Below are positions 49,646 through 57,448 of a stretch of 64,000 bases of DNA, piece by piece. The DNA comes from Candidatus Magasanikbacteria bacterium RIFOXYC2_FULL_42_28 (GTDB lineage Bacteria > Patescibacteria > ABY1 > Magasanikbacterales > GWA2-37-8), in NCBI GenBank assembly GCA_001784435.1, contig MFQZ01000010.1, positions 40,944 to 104,943 on the forward strand, written 5' to 3'. Numbering within the stretch: the first letter of the stretch is position 1; every line of letters begins with the position of its first letter. Position numbers and translations under genes: made by a program. The notes under the pieces were generated by a model that was not told the origin of the DNA, made no database searches, and saw only the letters and a list, made by a program, of their open reading frames with translations.

Positions 49646-49898
49646 GAAGCTCATCCCGTGTACGGTGGTCGGTACGGCCATGGCCTATCCGACCAGGCAG
49701 TTTCAGCCCTACGATGGAGCTGCCTTGCTTGCACCTGGCTCGTTTAAGCCGGAACGTGGGACCGTGAGTGGTCGCCCGCACGCGGACGCTTCTTCTCGGC
49801 CGTTCGTGGTGGACAAGGCGGTTTTCGACTCCCCTGACGCCGCGGCCGCCGTCGGCCTCCCGCCCGGGGTCGCGACCGTGCGTCGCCCCCGCGAGTAG
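49638..49898 (+). CDS. small protein of unknown function, cassette 2 ORF 2
   Basis: 86 residues from the ATG at 49638, overlapping ORF 1 by 8 bases, which suggests translational coupling. Rich in Pro, Arg and Ala (GSFKPERGTVSGRP, DSPDAAAAVGLPPG), no TM or clear fold. Codon usage is strongly GC-rich. No family recognised; whether it is functional cannot be told. Confidence 0.5.
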   Translation: MSRKLIPCTVVGTAMAYPTRQFQPYDGAALLAPGSFKPERGTVSGRPHADASSRPFVVDKAVFDSPDAAAAVGLPPGVATVRRPRE

Positions 49899-50004
49899 TT
49901 CCTTCCGTTCGTTCTTTTTCTCGCCGGCGGCGTAGAGACCAGTTCGAGTGCATCACGTGCGCGCTTGAACAGGACTCCGCCCCGGCACCCCCCCCTCAAA
50001 AACA
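49899..50004. other. GC-rich tail of cassette 2
   Basis: After the second stop codon the sequence remains GC-rich to about 49990 (with CCCCGGCACCCCCCCCTC), then becomes A-rich. No ORF or RNA gene is seen. Confidence 0.4.
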
Positions 50005-50031
50005 AAACAAACCTTTTGGGTCTGTTTTTTT
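50005..50031 (+). terminator. terminator after GC-rich cassette 2
   Basis: Stem AAACAAACC/GGTCTGTTT with one mismatch, loop TTTTG, then seven Ts. Confidence 0.7.
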
Positions 50032-50051
50032 GTTTGTTGAGTAATGATGTG

Positions 50052-50148
50052 AACAGGATGGAGATCCTTCACTTTGTTCAGGATGACAGGTGAATTTATT
50101 TGTCATTCCGAGCGAGGCTCGCGCCGACGAGGAATCTCCATCCTAAAT
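50052..50148. repeat. dispersed repeat pair between cassette 2 and the GIY-YIG gene
   Basis: AACAGGATGGAGATCCTTCA...AGGATGACA, then TGTCATTCCGAGCGAGGCTC, ...GAGGAATCTCCATCCT. Same family as the folC insert, with the left and right halves in opposite order. Confidence 0.75.
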
Positions 50149-50150
50149 AA

Positions 50151-50447
50151 TTACTTGCCAATTAAATCATTATATAAATCTTTCCAAGTAGGGTTAACGC
50201 TTTCAATCAATTTAATTTTTTTATCTCGTCGCCAACCTTTTAATTCTTTTTCTCTGGCAATAGCGTAATTTATGTCGGTAAAATATTCGTGATAAACCAG
50301 ACAATGTAAATTATATTTTTTAGTAAATCCGTCGACCGTGTTTTGTTTATGTTCTTCCACTCGGCGAATTAAGTTATTAGTTACGCCAATGTAAATTATT
50401 TTGCTAAAGTCAGACATTATGTAGACATAGTAATTGTGTTGGCGCAT
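50151..50447 (-). CDS. GIY-YIG domain nuclease-like protein
   Basis: 98 residues. YYVYIMSDFSKIIYIGVTNN gives the GIY-YIG pair (here YVY...YIG), followed by NLIRRVEEHK with the Arg/His positions and EKELKGWRRDKKIKLIESVN. Single-domain proteins of this type (YhbQ/UPF0213-like) are common in CPR; function unclear, possibly DNA repair or mobile. It is flanked on both sides by dispersed repeats. Confidence 0.9.
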   Translation of the reverse strand: MRQHNYYVYIMSDFSKIIYIGVTNNLIRRVEEHKQNTVDGFTKKYNLHCLVYHEYFTDINYAIAREKELKGWRRDKKIKLIESVNPTWKDLYNDLIGK

Positions 50448-50457
50448 AGTGATTGGG

Positions 50458-50597
50458 TTGACGAATGGGATGGAGATCCCTCTCCGCTTCGGGCGGATCG
50501 GGATGACAGAGCGAGTGAAGTGATGATGTGAGTGGGATGGAGATCCCTCACATTCGTTCGGGATGACAGTGAAGTGATTGGGATGACAAGTGAGTGA
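50458..50597. repeat. clustered dispersed repeats upstream of GIY-YIG and downstream of radA
   Basis: At least two half-copies, GGGATGGAGATCCCTC...CGGGATGACAG, in tandem with AAGTGATGATGTGAGTG spacers. They occupy the whole gap. Confidence 0.75.
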
Positions 50598-51944
50598 CTA
50601 TTTTACAATCTTCTCCACCACCTCGCGCACATTTTTTATCATCGCTATTTTTAAGTCCGAAGTTTTTTGATTATCGGCAAAAGTGGGGGACACAGCAAAT
50701 TGAAATCCCATTTTTTTAATTTCTTCCAAACGTTTTTTGGTTTGGGTGACCGGACGCACTTCGCCACCCAGGCCCACTTCGCCAAACGCGGCTAAGCCAT
50801 CTGGTAAAGTCTTATCGCGCAAGGCCGAAGCCAAGGCCAAAATTACCGCCAAGTCCGCGGCCGGTTCGTCAACTGATAATCCGCCGACAACATTTAAAAA
50901 AACATCATACGCATCAAGTGGTAACCCGGCGCGACGGCCCAATACTCCGATTAAAACTTGTAAACGATTTAAATCAAAGCCACTGGCGCGCCGTTGCGGA
51001 TAGCCGAAATTGGTTTTGGTGACGAGCGCTTGAATTTCAACCAGTACCGGTCGACTGCCTTCAATTACGCAAGTGACAGCCGTGCCGGAAACTGGTTCGC
51101 CTCGGCCGGACAAAAACGCGGCGGATGGATTTTTTACTTCCTCTAAACCGTTTTCTTCCATTGAAAAAACTCCAATTTCATCGGTTGAGCCAAAACGATT
51201 TTTTACCGCGCGTAAAATTCGGTATTGATGAAATTTATCGCCTTCTAAATACAAAACCGTATCAACTAAATGTTCTAAAGTTTTTGGTCCGGCCACAGCG
51301 CCGTCTTTGGTCACTTGGCCGATGATTATTATGGCAGTTTGTCCGGATTTGGCCGCTTCCATTAATTTTCCCGCGCAGGCGCGCACTTGGGCTTGACCAC
51401 CGGCTTCGCCGGCGGCATCATCGGAAGAAACAGTTTGAATGGAATCAACTATCGCGAGCGTGGGTTTTTTTTCTTTAATCGTCGCGACAATCGCGTCCAC
51501 GTTGGTGTCGTTGCCAAGATGTAAAGTGGGAGAGGTGATTTTAAGACGCTCCGCGCGCAGTTTGATTTGGCCAACAGATTCTTCGCCGGAGAGGTAAATA
51601 GAATTTGCGACAATGTCGCAAATTTGTAAAGCCAAAGTGCTTTTGCCAATACCCGGTTCTCCCCCAAGCAAAATTACGCTCCCCGGCACGAGCCCGCCAC
51701 CCAACACTCGATCAAGTTCAATTATTTTGGTTGTAACCCGCGCGATATTTTTCCCCGCCACTTCATTTAATGTGGTCGTCTTCGCCGACGCGTGTTTCAC
51801 TTCTTCGCCGTTTGGAAATTTGACATTGGAAATTTGACATTCGCTCACTGTGCTCCACTTCCCGCATTCCAAACAACGCCCAATCCATTTTTGGAACTGG
51901 GCGCCGCAGTTAGAGCAGGTGAAAATTGTTTCGGATTTAGGCAT
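50598..51944 (-). CDS. radA: DNA repair protein RadA (Sms) with repeat-derived insert
   Basis: RecA-like branch-migration helicase. 448 residues. Zinc finger Cys at 10, 13, 24 and 27 (CSNCGAQFQKWIGRCLECGKW-type segment); Walker A LGGEPGIGKST (about 93-103); the KNRFG motif in VKNRFGSTDEIG; and the Lon-like C-terminal domain. Between zinc finger and ATPase (residues ~36-46) lies CQISNVKFPNG, encoded by TTTGACATTGGAAATTTGAC-like DNA, a short piece of the AT-rich repeat family seen at 3343 and 43938. Confidence 0.94.
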   Translation of the reverse strand: MPKSETIFTCSNCGAQFQKWIGRCLECGKWSTVSECQISNVKFPNGEEVKHASAKTTTLNEVAGKNIARVTTKIIELDRVLGGGLVPGSVILLGGEPGIGKSTLALQICDIVANSIYLSGEESVGQIKLRAERLKITSPTLHLGNDTNVDAIVATIKEKKPTLAIVDSIQTVSSDDAAGEAGGQAQVRACAGKLMEAAKSGQTAIIIIGQVTKDGAVAGPKTLEHLVDTVLYLEGDKFHQYRILRAVKNRFGSTDEIGVFSMEENGLEEVKNPSAAFLSGRGEPVSGTAVTCVIEGSRPVLVEIQALVTKTNFGYPQRRASGFDLNRLQVLIGVLGRRAGLPLDAYDVFLNVVGGLSVDEPAADLAVILALASALRDKTLPDGLAAFGEVGLGGEVRPVTQTKKRLEEIKKMGFQFAVSPTFADNQKTSDLKIAMIKNVREVVEKIVK

Positions 51945-51968
51945 AATTATTAGAAGTTTAATACTTCG

Positions 51969-51987
51969 TCCCGACTAAGTCGGGACG
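51969..51987. repeat. CGTCCCGACTAAGTCGGGAC palindrome upstream of radA
   Basis: Near-identical to the palindromes at 15499 and 39310 (centre CTAAG instead of CTTAG). Confidence 0.7.
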
Positions 51988-52051
51988 GGTATTAAACAAT
52001 TAAATATATTGTCGGCGGAGCCGACACCTTGTCTAAAAAGCCCACCCAGAT

Positions 52052-52072
52052 ACCCCCGACTTGTCGGGGGTT
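52052..52072. repeat. CCCCCGACTTGTCGGGGG palindrome
   Basis: A related short palindrome just after the stop codon of the 52077-53540 gene, where it could also help end that minus-strand transcript. Confidence 0.5.
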
Positions 52073-52076
52073 GGGC

Positions 52077-53540
52077 TTATTGCCAAGAACCATAGCCGGC
52101 GATAAATTCGGCACCGTCATGATAAAAATTGCCATCAAGTTTTGCTTTGGATTCTACCCAAAGCGGTTTTTTTGTCGTGACATCTTTGAGCGGTTTGATG
52201 TCGCTGACAGCATCGCTGGCCACCCGTCCAATTTGGTGGTAAACATTTCCGTCATAATAAACGCCAATGTGAGTAACCGGCGGGATGCCGATAGTTCGGT
52301 TTAAAGAACCGTTATATTTTAATATCGTTGATTGTTTGGAATAACGTGGGGTGGTGGCGGTATCGGCAATGGTACATCCGTCTGGACCATTGCGGAAATT
52401 TTCCCAAAGTCCGATGTAGTTACTGCCACGGCTCGTCATAAACACCAAATCACCATTTTTAATCCCGTCTAAATTACAGGGATGAAACTTCCCGCCTTTT
52501 TGAAAATTTACGGCCACATCCCAAGCGCCGACAGCGTTCATTGTCTGAGGTATCTTACCTAAGCAGGCGTTCGCCCAACTTTGCTTGACCCATCTTAGGC
52601 ATTGACCGACAGCCGTACCAAAGAGTTGGTTGCTACTTTGGAAAATTTTGTAGTTTTCTAATTTACATCCATTTAAATCAGGCGCTGATATGACAGTAAG
52701 ATTTTGTGCGCTGGCCGGTGTTGTGTCTGGCTCACCCTCGGTGTCCAATTCTATTGGTCTAACATACATTAATTTCAACGGCTTAAATTCCGTCAACGCC
52801 GGATTAATAGTGTATAAAATCGCGTAAGAACTCCAGGCGATTACCAGGCCGATTACCACATGCCCGATTTTTTTAAGTCCTTCTGTTTTGCCCTCGCCGC
52901 CGCCCGAGGTGATGATGCGCGCGCCTTGCAAAATGATCATAATTACCGCTACGATGCTGATAATTCCGAGCGCGTAATTGTAAATGGCTTTGATATATTC
53001 GCCAAGCCAGGGGATATACATATACCCATCGCCATCAACCATACCGCTAAGATTGGAAAAATTTAATCCCGGAATGCGGATGGCCAATTTGTCGTTAATG
53101 TCATCTTCAATGCTGGAAAGAATTTTTTGTTGGAGCACCTCGCGGTTGCCAAATAATACGGTTAATAAATCCTCAACGGAAAAATTTGGGTCCATGCCGA
53201 TGGGCGCTTTGACACTCGCGGAAGTTTTATCACCACTTTCATCAACACAATAATCTAACCTATAAGTGGCAGCGTAGCCATCTTCGCAATCCCAGTCGCC
53301 GGATTTAGGGGTGCCATAAATATCGCAGTCGCTATCAAAATCGCAGTCGCAGTACCATCTATTGCCACTCGTTCCCGGATTAGGGACGTTGCTTTCTTCA
53401 CAATCGCCTGAAGCGCACATACCGTTGTTGTCGGCCGGCGTGCATTCGGTTCCGATTGGCGCTGTCCCTACCGCTTCGGCTATTCCCGGCGCTAATAACA
53501 CTAACGTCGTGAATAATAAAAAAAAGGTTACTTTGCGCAT
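52077..53540 (-). CDS. exported protein with VirB2-like membrane hairpin and CHAP/NlpC-like domain
   Basis: 487 residues. Signal peptide 1-23 (FFLLFTTLVLLAPGIAEA). A Cys-rich segment follows (about 33-95, with around ten Cys). Residues ~190-255 hold two TM helices of the VirB2/TrbC pilin type (IISIVAVIMIILQGARIITS, then GHVVIGLVIAWSSYAILYTI). The C-terminal ~190 residues have GQCLRWVKQSW and VTHIGVYYDG, resembling the Cys and His of CHAP or NlpC/P60 wall amidases. The combination suggests a surface or secretion protein that also cuts peptidoglycan. This is inferred. Confidence 0.72.
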   Translation of the reverse strand: MRKVTFFLLFTTLVLLAPGIAEAVGTAPIGTECTPADNNGMCASGDCEESNVPNPGTSGNRWYCDCDFDSDCDIYGTPKSGDWDCEDGYAATYRLDYCVDESGDKTSASVKAPIGMDPNFSVEDLLTVLFGNREVLQQKILSSIEDDINDKLAIRIPGLNFSNLSGMVDGDGYMYIPWLGEYIKAIYNYALGIISIVAVIMIILQGARIITSGGGEGKTEGLKKIGHVVIGLVIAWSSYAILYTINPALTEFKPLKLMYVRPIELDTEGEPDTTPASAQNLTVISAPDLNGCKLENYKIFQSSNQLFGTAVGQCLRWVKQSWANACLGKIPQTMNAVGAWDVAVNFQKGGKFHPCNLDGIKNGDLVFMTSRGSNYIGLWENFRNGPDGCTIADTATTPRYSKQSTILKYNGSLNRTIGIPPVTHIGVYYDGNVYHQIGRVASDAVSDIKPLKDVTTKKPLWVESKAKLDGNFYHDGAEFIAGYGSWQ

Positions 53541-53545
53541 ATTTT

Positions 53546-54199
53546 TTAAATTGCAATAAGTTTGTTTAACAAATCATTCAAATCAATATTTTTATCTAAA
53601 TTTAATTTTTTATTGTTAACAAAAATTGCGGGGGTCGCGTTCAGCCCGAGATTTTTAGCGAGCGCGGAGTCAGCCTCGATAGTTTGTTTGGTTATTTCAC
53701 TGTTTAAACAGTTTTGCCAAGCATCGCCATTAAGATTTAAATTAACGGCAATTTTAGATAGCGTTTCCGGATTATTTTTTTCAATATTGGTCAGTTCACT
53801 TAAAAATTCCCAATATTTTTTTTGCGTGCTGGCGCAGATTAGCGCGCGGTGAACAAGAGTGCGGTCGTCGCCGAACCATTTTTCGCCGGGGTTATTTTTT
53901 ATATAAAATTGGGTGGCTTGGGGATTGTTTTTGACAAAGTCGGCGATTAGATTGGCTTGGTCACGGTCGGTTTTTTCGTTGAAATCAAAAAATCCAATGA
54001 TAAGCAATTGTGCCCCCGGGTTGCCGAGTGGTTTATCGGTAATAGTGAGTGGAATTTCGGTAAAATTTTGATCAACTAAAGGTAAAGTCGTCGGTTTAGT
54101 ATCAATATTATTGGCGCGTATAATTTGAAAATATAACATTGTTCCGGCCGTGAGCACGGCGACGAGCAGAATTAAATAAAATTTGTGAAGATGGGTCAT
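53546..54199 (-). CDS. DsbA/thioredoxin-fold protein without CXXC motif
   Basis: 217 residues from the ATG at 54199; an upstream ATG lies in a dispersed repeat. One N-terminal TM (about 9-26) anchors an outside domain. The layout is that of DSBA-like thioredoxins: LLIIGFFDFNEKTDRDQ at the active-site position, a helical insert, and LGLNATPAIFVNNKKL with the cis-Pro loop. The usual CXXC is replaced, so redox activity is doubtful. Five bases before the next gene's start in the minus-strand run. Confidence 0.78.
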   Translation of the reverse strand: MTHLHKFYLILLVAVLTAGTMLYFQIIRANNIDTKPTTLPLVDQNFTEIPLTITDKPLGNPGAQLLIIGFFDFNEKTDRDQANLIADFVKNNPQATQFYIKNNPGEKWFGDDRTLVHRALICASTQKKYWEFLSELTNIEKNNPETLSKIAVNLNLNGDAWQNCLNSEITKQTIEADSALAKNLGLNATPAIFVNNKKLNLDKNIDLNDLLNKLIAI

Positions 54200-54208
54200 A
54201 TGATTATT

Positions 54209-54297
54209 TGTCATCCTGAATTAGTTGTCATGCTGAATTTATTTCAGCATCTCTTTAATAATTATTGGGATCCTGAAACGAGTTCAGGATGACAATT
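54209..54297. repeat. TGTCATCCTGA...TCAGGATGACA dispersed repeat
   Basis: TTGTCATCCTGAATTAG and TGTCATGCTGAATTTATTTC on the left, inverted GATCCTGAAACGAGTTCAGG, then ATGACAA on the right. Hairpin-forming; variant of the same family. Confidence 0.7.
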
Positions 54298-54300
54298 TTT

Positions 54301-55530
54301 TTACAATTGCGCTTCAAACACGCCGCTGGAATTGTCGGCCGTAAAAATGACGCGATTTTGGCTTTGGTCGTAAAAAATACTGTTGATTTGGTAATCGCCA
54401 CCCATCGGTATGCTCGTGTTTAAGCCGGTTTTGACATCAATTTTATAAACATCATCATATATTCCACTGGCCACTTCCGGTAGAATTCCGGCGCCTTGTG
54501 GCAAGGAGCGGGGAACGGCGCAAAAAAGCGTCGTGTCATCGGCAAACGCGCATTTGTCCGCCCAAGTGTTTAATTTTAGCATTTGGCGATTGTCGCCGAT
54601 TTGGTCGCCATAAGAATCCACCAGCCATAATTCCGGTTTGTAATCGGTGCGGGCGCTATACACGCTGTATAATAATTTTTTACCGGTGGGGGACCAGTTT
54701 GGTCTAAAATCATTGCCTTCCACAATCGTTGATTTAAAATTCTCGTTATTTAATCCCAAAAATAATACTTCATGACGTTCGGCGCCCAATGGTTCGCCGG
54801 TTTGAGAAAACGCGATTACTTGGCGCGACGGCGACCAGTTCATAGTTACTTTTTTTTCATTTTCGCCCAAGGCGGCGATCAGCTTACTGCCGGTGCCGTC
54901 ATCATTGGAAATTACCAGCCAGCGATTCTCCGGTGATAGGCCGAGTGATTTGGCGCCGTATTGGCGCGAGTCGGGCGAAAAGGTAAAGTCATCCCAATGT
55001 TGGGGAACGGCGTATTGTTTTTGCATTTCAAAATTATATAAAGTTTTATTGCCGTCCGGATATTCTAAAATCGCTTTATTATTACTGGGCGCCCAGGTGA
55101 CATTTTGGACGTTATAAAATACTTGGCCGGACAGTTCTTTGATTTCTCCATTGGGCAAAACACGATAAAATTTACCTTCGCCGGCGTCGTAATAGCGCAA
55201 ACTACCGTTTTTATCCAAAGAGGCGTAAGAAGCATAGTTATCCACAATGGTTTGCACCGGTTTTGGTTGGTAGTATGATGGTGGGAGTGTTTGCGGAGGT
55301 AGAGTGACCGTTTGGCCGGCAGGTAAAGTTCCGGGGGACGTGGCCACAGTGCCGGTTACCGGTCTTTCTCCGGCGGTGGGCAGTTGGCCGGGTTCGGTTG
55401 GCGTTACCCCCGGACGGGTAGTGCCGATGCCGGTGGTTTTTTGGAACATTTTGTATAAGCCAAAACCAATGAGCGCGACCACGATGATGAGGCCGGCGAT
55501 AAGGAGGGCGCGTTTTAAGGTTGGGGACAT
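54301..55530 (-). CDS. membrane-anchored beta-propeller (PD40/TolB-like) protein
   Basis: 409 residues. One TM at 8-28, then a Pro/Thr/Gly-rich linker to about 90. The remainder has propeller blades: TWAPSNNKAILEYPDGN, FTFSPDSRQY, NWSPSRQVIAFSQTGE, NWSPTGKKLLYSVYS. These are PD40-type WSPDG repeats, which usually form six- or seven-blade propellers for binding. Function unknown. Part of the envelope cluster with the 52-57 kb genes. Confidence 0.85.
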   Translation of the reverse strand: MSPTLKRALLIAGLIIVVALIGFGLYKMFQKTTGIGTTRPGVTPTEPGQLPTAGERPVTGTVATSPGTLPAGQTVTLPPQTLPPSYYQPKPVQTIVDNYASYASLDKNGSLRYYDAGEGKFYRVLPNGEIKELSGQVFYNVQNVTWAPSNNKAILEYPDGNKTLYNFEMQKQYAVPQHWDDFTFSPDSRQYGAKSLGLSPENRWLVISNDDGTGSKLIAALGENEKKVTMNWSPSRQVIAFSQTGEPLGAERHEVLFLGLNNENFKSTIVEGNDFRPNWSPTGKKLLYSVYSARTDYKPELWLVDSYGDQIGDNRQMLKLNTWADKCAFADDTTLFCAVPRSLPQGAGILPEVASGIYDDVYKIDVKTGLNTSIPMGGDYQINSIFYDQSQNRVIFTADNSSGVFEAQL

Positions 55531-55567
55531 AGGATGCTAAGTTAAAAGTTGAATTTAAAAAATATTT

Positions 55568-57445
55568 TTAATTCGTATGGTTATTGTAGGGGTCATCGTT
55601 TGGTAAAGGGTTATTTTGTGGTTGGTTTTGATCTGGTGGCTGCTGTTCTGACTGTCGTTCTTGAGATTCCTGTTGCTGATTTTGCTTATCGCGTGCTATA
55701 GATAAATGGTCAGTTTGAGAAATTTCTTGATATTTTTGAGAGATGCCACGACGAAGTCCCAATTTTTTCTTGGTGATTTCTAATTTTTCTTTAAGAGGTT
55801 TCAGTTGGCCGTCAACTTGTTTGACGACTTTATCAATAGCGCCAGTCGTGATTCCTTTTGTCGTTGTCCAGTAAAATGTCATTAAACAGATAAATATAAT
55901 CGGTGAAAATAATATGGCGATTACTCCCGGCACGATAAATAATCCCAGACCGGTTGAAATTATTCCCCAAGTTGTCATTATCGCGTCATAAGACGCAGAT
56001 ATGCCTTCGGCCGCCTGTAAGGCGCGTTTAGCTGACTCTAATCTGACGACTTTTGCTTGGAGTATCTTAATGATTATTTCTAACTTGGCGTTTCCGGGAA
56101 TATTAGTCACACCTGTAATTTTGGCGTATATTCCAGGGAAAAAGAATTTTATAATTTTCATTTCCCAGGAATTTTTGGAACCAGGAGTTTTATCGTTCAA
56201 GGCAGATAGCTCCTTTTCCATTTTTTTGGCTTCACGTCTTAATTTATTACGGGCTATGGTCAGGCCACGCATATTGGCGGCCGCATTGCGAGCGGTTTTT
56301 TTGGCTACATTTTTCAATGTTTTTTTGGGATTGCGGATGGCATTTCCTACACCTTTGGCCGCATTGCCAATACCGCGTGCCGCGTTGCCGGGTGCGTTTT
56401 TTATGGCGCGACCGGTGTCGCCCAGACGTTGCCCCGGGCCCTTTTTTTGTTTTTCATTTTGCATGTCGCCCGCCGCTTCTTTTTGTTGTTCCGGTGTTGT
56501 CGTTTGGGGCGACTGGGTGCTTTGTTCAGCTTTCTTACCGCAATAACCGCAACTTCCATCCGGGTTTAGAGTCGCGCCACAATTAGGACAATTTTTTATA
56601 CCACCTCCTTTTTTTTGCGGCTGGCTACCACAATGGCCGCAACTCCCGTCTGGGTTTAATTTTGCTCCGCAGTTGGGACAATTTTTCTCCTGCTTCGGTT
56701 TATTGACCGTTTCGTTCTCTGAAGGTTGTTTTTTATTCTCGGCTTGTTTTTGATTTGGTTCGATTTTTGGTTGTTGCGGATTTTTATTTTCTGTTCTATC
56801 TTGTACCGGTTCTTGTCGCGACTTTTTCGGCCGTTCGTTGGGAGTTCCTTTTGTCGGCTGGTGCTCTCTGTTCGGCTTGGCCACGCTTGGCCGTGATTGT
56901 GTTCTCTGTCCGGCTTCTGTTTGTTGTGGTTGTTTTTTTTGTGCGGGTGTTTCAGCGCCCACCACCTCCTCGGGTTCATTTTTTTCTTCGGTTTGCGGAG
57001 CGTTGTCGACACTCGTGGGTAGTCGCGGTTCCGTTGGTTGCGTTTTCTTTGGTTGTGGAGTGAGCGTGTTGTTTGGTCCTGCTATTGGCGGTTCTTCCGT
57101 TTGCTCCGGAGCCATTTCTGGTTCAGGGTTTGTGGATTCAGCGGTTGGTTGTTCCGTATTTTCGTCTTCCGGTTCTTCCATTATAATTTTTTCTGTCTGC
57201 TCTTGGCCCATTGGGATGGGCACTTTGATTACGAGTTTATCGTCAACTTGTTTAATCTTTGGTTTGTCCTTTGATGATTCGCCGTTTTGTACGACTGCGT
57301 CGCCAGTTTTTATGTTTTTGAAACTATCGCTGGCGATCTTGAAATCCGCGTCGCCGGTTGGCTCGTCTTGAGATTTTGATGGCGCCCCCCCGCTTATTTC
57401 ATGAGAATCTGGTTCATTTGTATTATCCGTTTGTTCGTCAGCCAT
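55568..57445 (-). CDS. low-complexity protein with two zinc ribbons and membrane segments
   Basis: 625 residues. Residues 1-255 are Glu/Gln/Pro/Lys-rich and probably disordered. Two near-identical zinc ribbons follow, each CPNCGAxLNPDGSCGxCG. Next come small Ala/Gly/Asn repeats (AIKNAPGNAARGIGNAAKGV), a helical region with coiled coil, and two TM segments (about 490-530). A Gln/Asn/Pro-rich tail ends it. Looks like a scaffold near a membrane complex. No catalytic domain. It lies between clpC (3 bases) and the propeller gene. Confidence 0.7.
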   Translation of the reverse strand: MADEQTDNTNEPDSHEISGGAPSKSQDEPTGDADFKIASDSFKNIKTGDAVVQNGESSKDKPKIKQVDDKLVIKVPIPMGQEQTEKIIMEEPEDENTEQPTAESTNPEPEMAPEQTEEPPIAGPNNTLTPQPKKTQPTEPRLPTSVDNAPQTEEKNEPEEVVGAETPAQKKQPQQTEAGQRTQSRPSVAKPNREHQPTKGTPNERPKKSRQEPVQDRTENKNPQQPKIEPNQKQAENKKQPSENETVNKPKQEKNCPNCGAKLNPDGSCGHCGSQPQKKGGGIKNCPNCGATLNPDGSCGYCGKKAEQSTQSPQTTTPEQQKEAAGDMQNEKQKKGPGQRLGDTGRAIKNAPGNAARGIGNAAKGVGNAIRNPKKTLKNVAKKTARNAAANMRGLTIARNKLRREAKKMEKELSALNDKTPGSKNSWEMKIIKFFFPGIYAKITGVTNIPGNAKLEIIIKILQAKVVRLESAKRALQAAEGISASYDAIMTTWGIISTGLGLFIVPGVIAILFSPIIFICLMTFYWTTTKGITTGAIDKVVKQVDGQLKPLKEKLEITKKKLGLRRGISQKYQEISQTDHLSIARDKQNQQQESQERQSEQQPPDQNQPQNNPLPNDDPYNNHTN

Positions 57446-57448
57446 AAT

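Larger units (their letters stand above)
49341..49990 (+). mobile_element. GC-rich cassette 2 of possible foreign origin (about 650 bp)
   Basis: A block far richer in G and C than the flanks, holding two overlapping small ORFs behind a strong GAGGAGG Shine-Dalgarno. It is bounded by the recG terminator and a terminator at 50005-50031. Layout parallels cassette 1 (outside promoter, two 5'-UTR hairpins, SD, small GC-rich ORFs, terminator). No transposase, integrase or clear terminal repeats. The label reflects likely transfer, not demonstrated mobility. Confidence 0.4.

Noticed and set aside
49709..50005. Minus-strand ORF of 98 codons in GC-rich cassette 2
   Set aside because: No start signal, Arg-rich and antisense to the SD-led ORFs; likely a GC-bias artefact.
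56001..56546. Plus-strand 181-codon ORF opposite the Zn-ribbon protein gene
   Set aside because: It is antisense to a longer coding frame with consistent domains and shows no independent promoter or motif.
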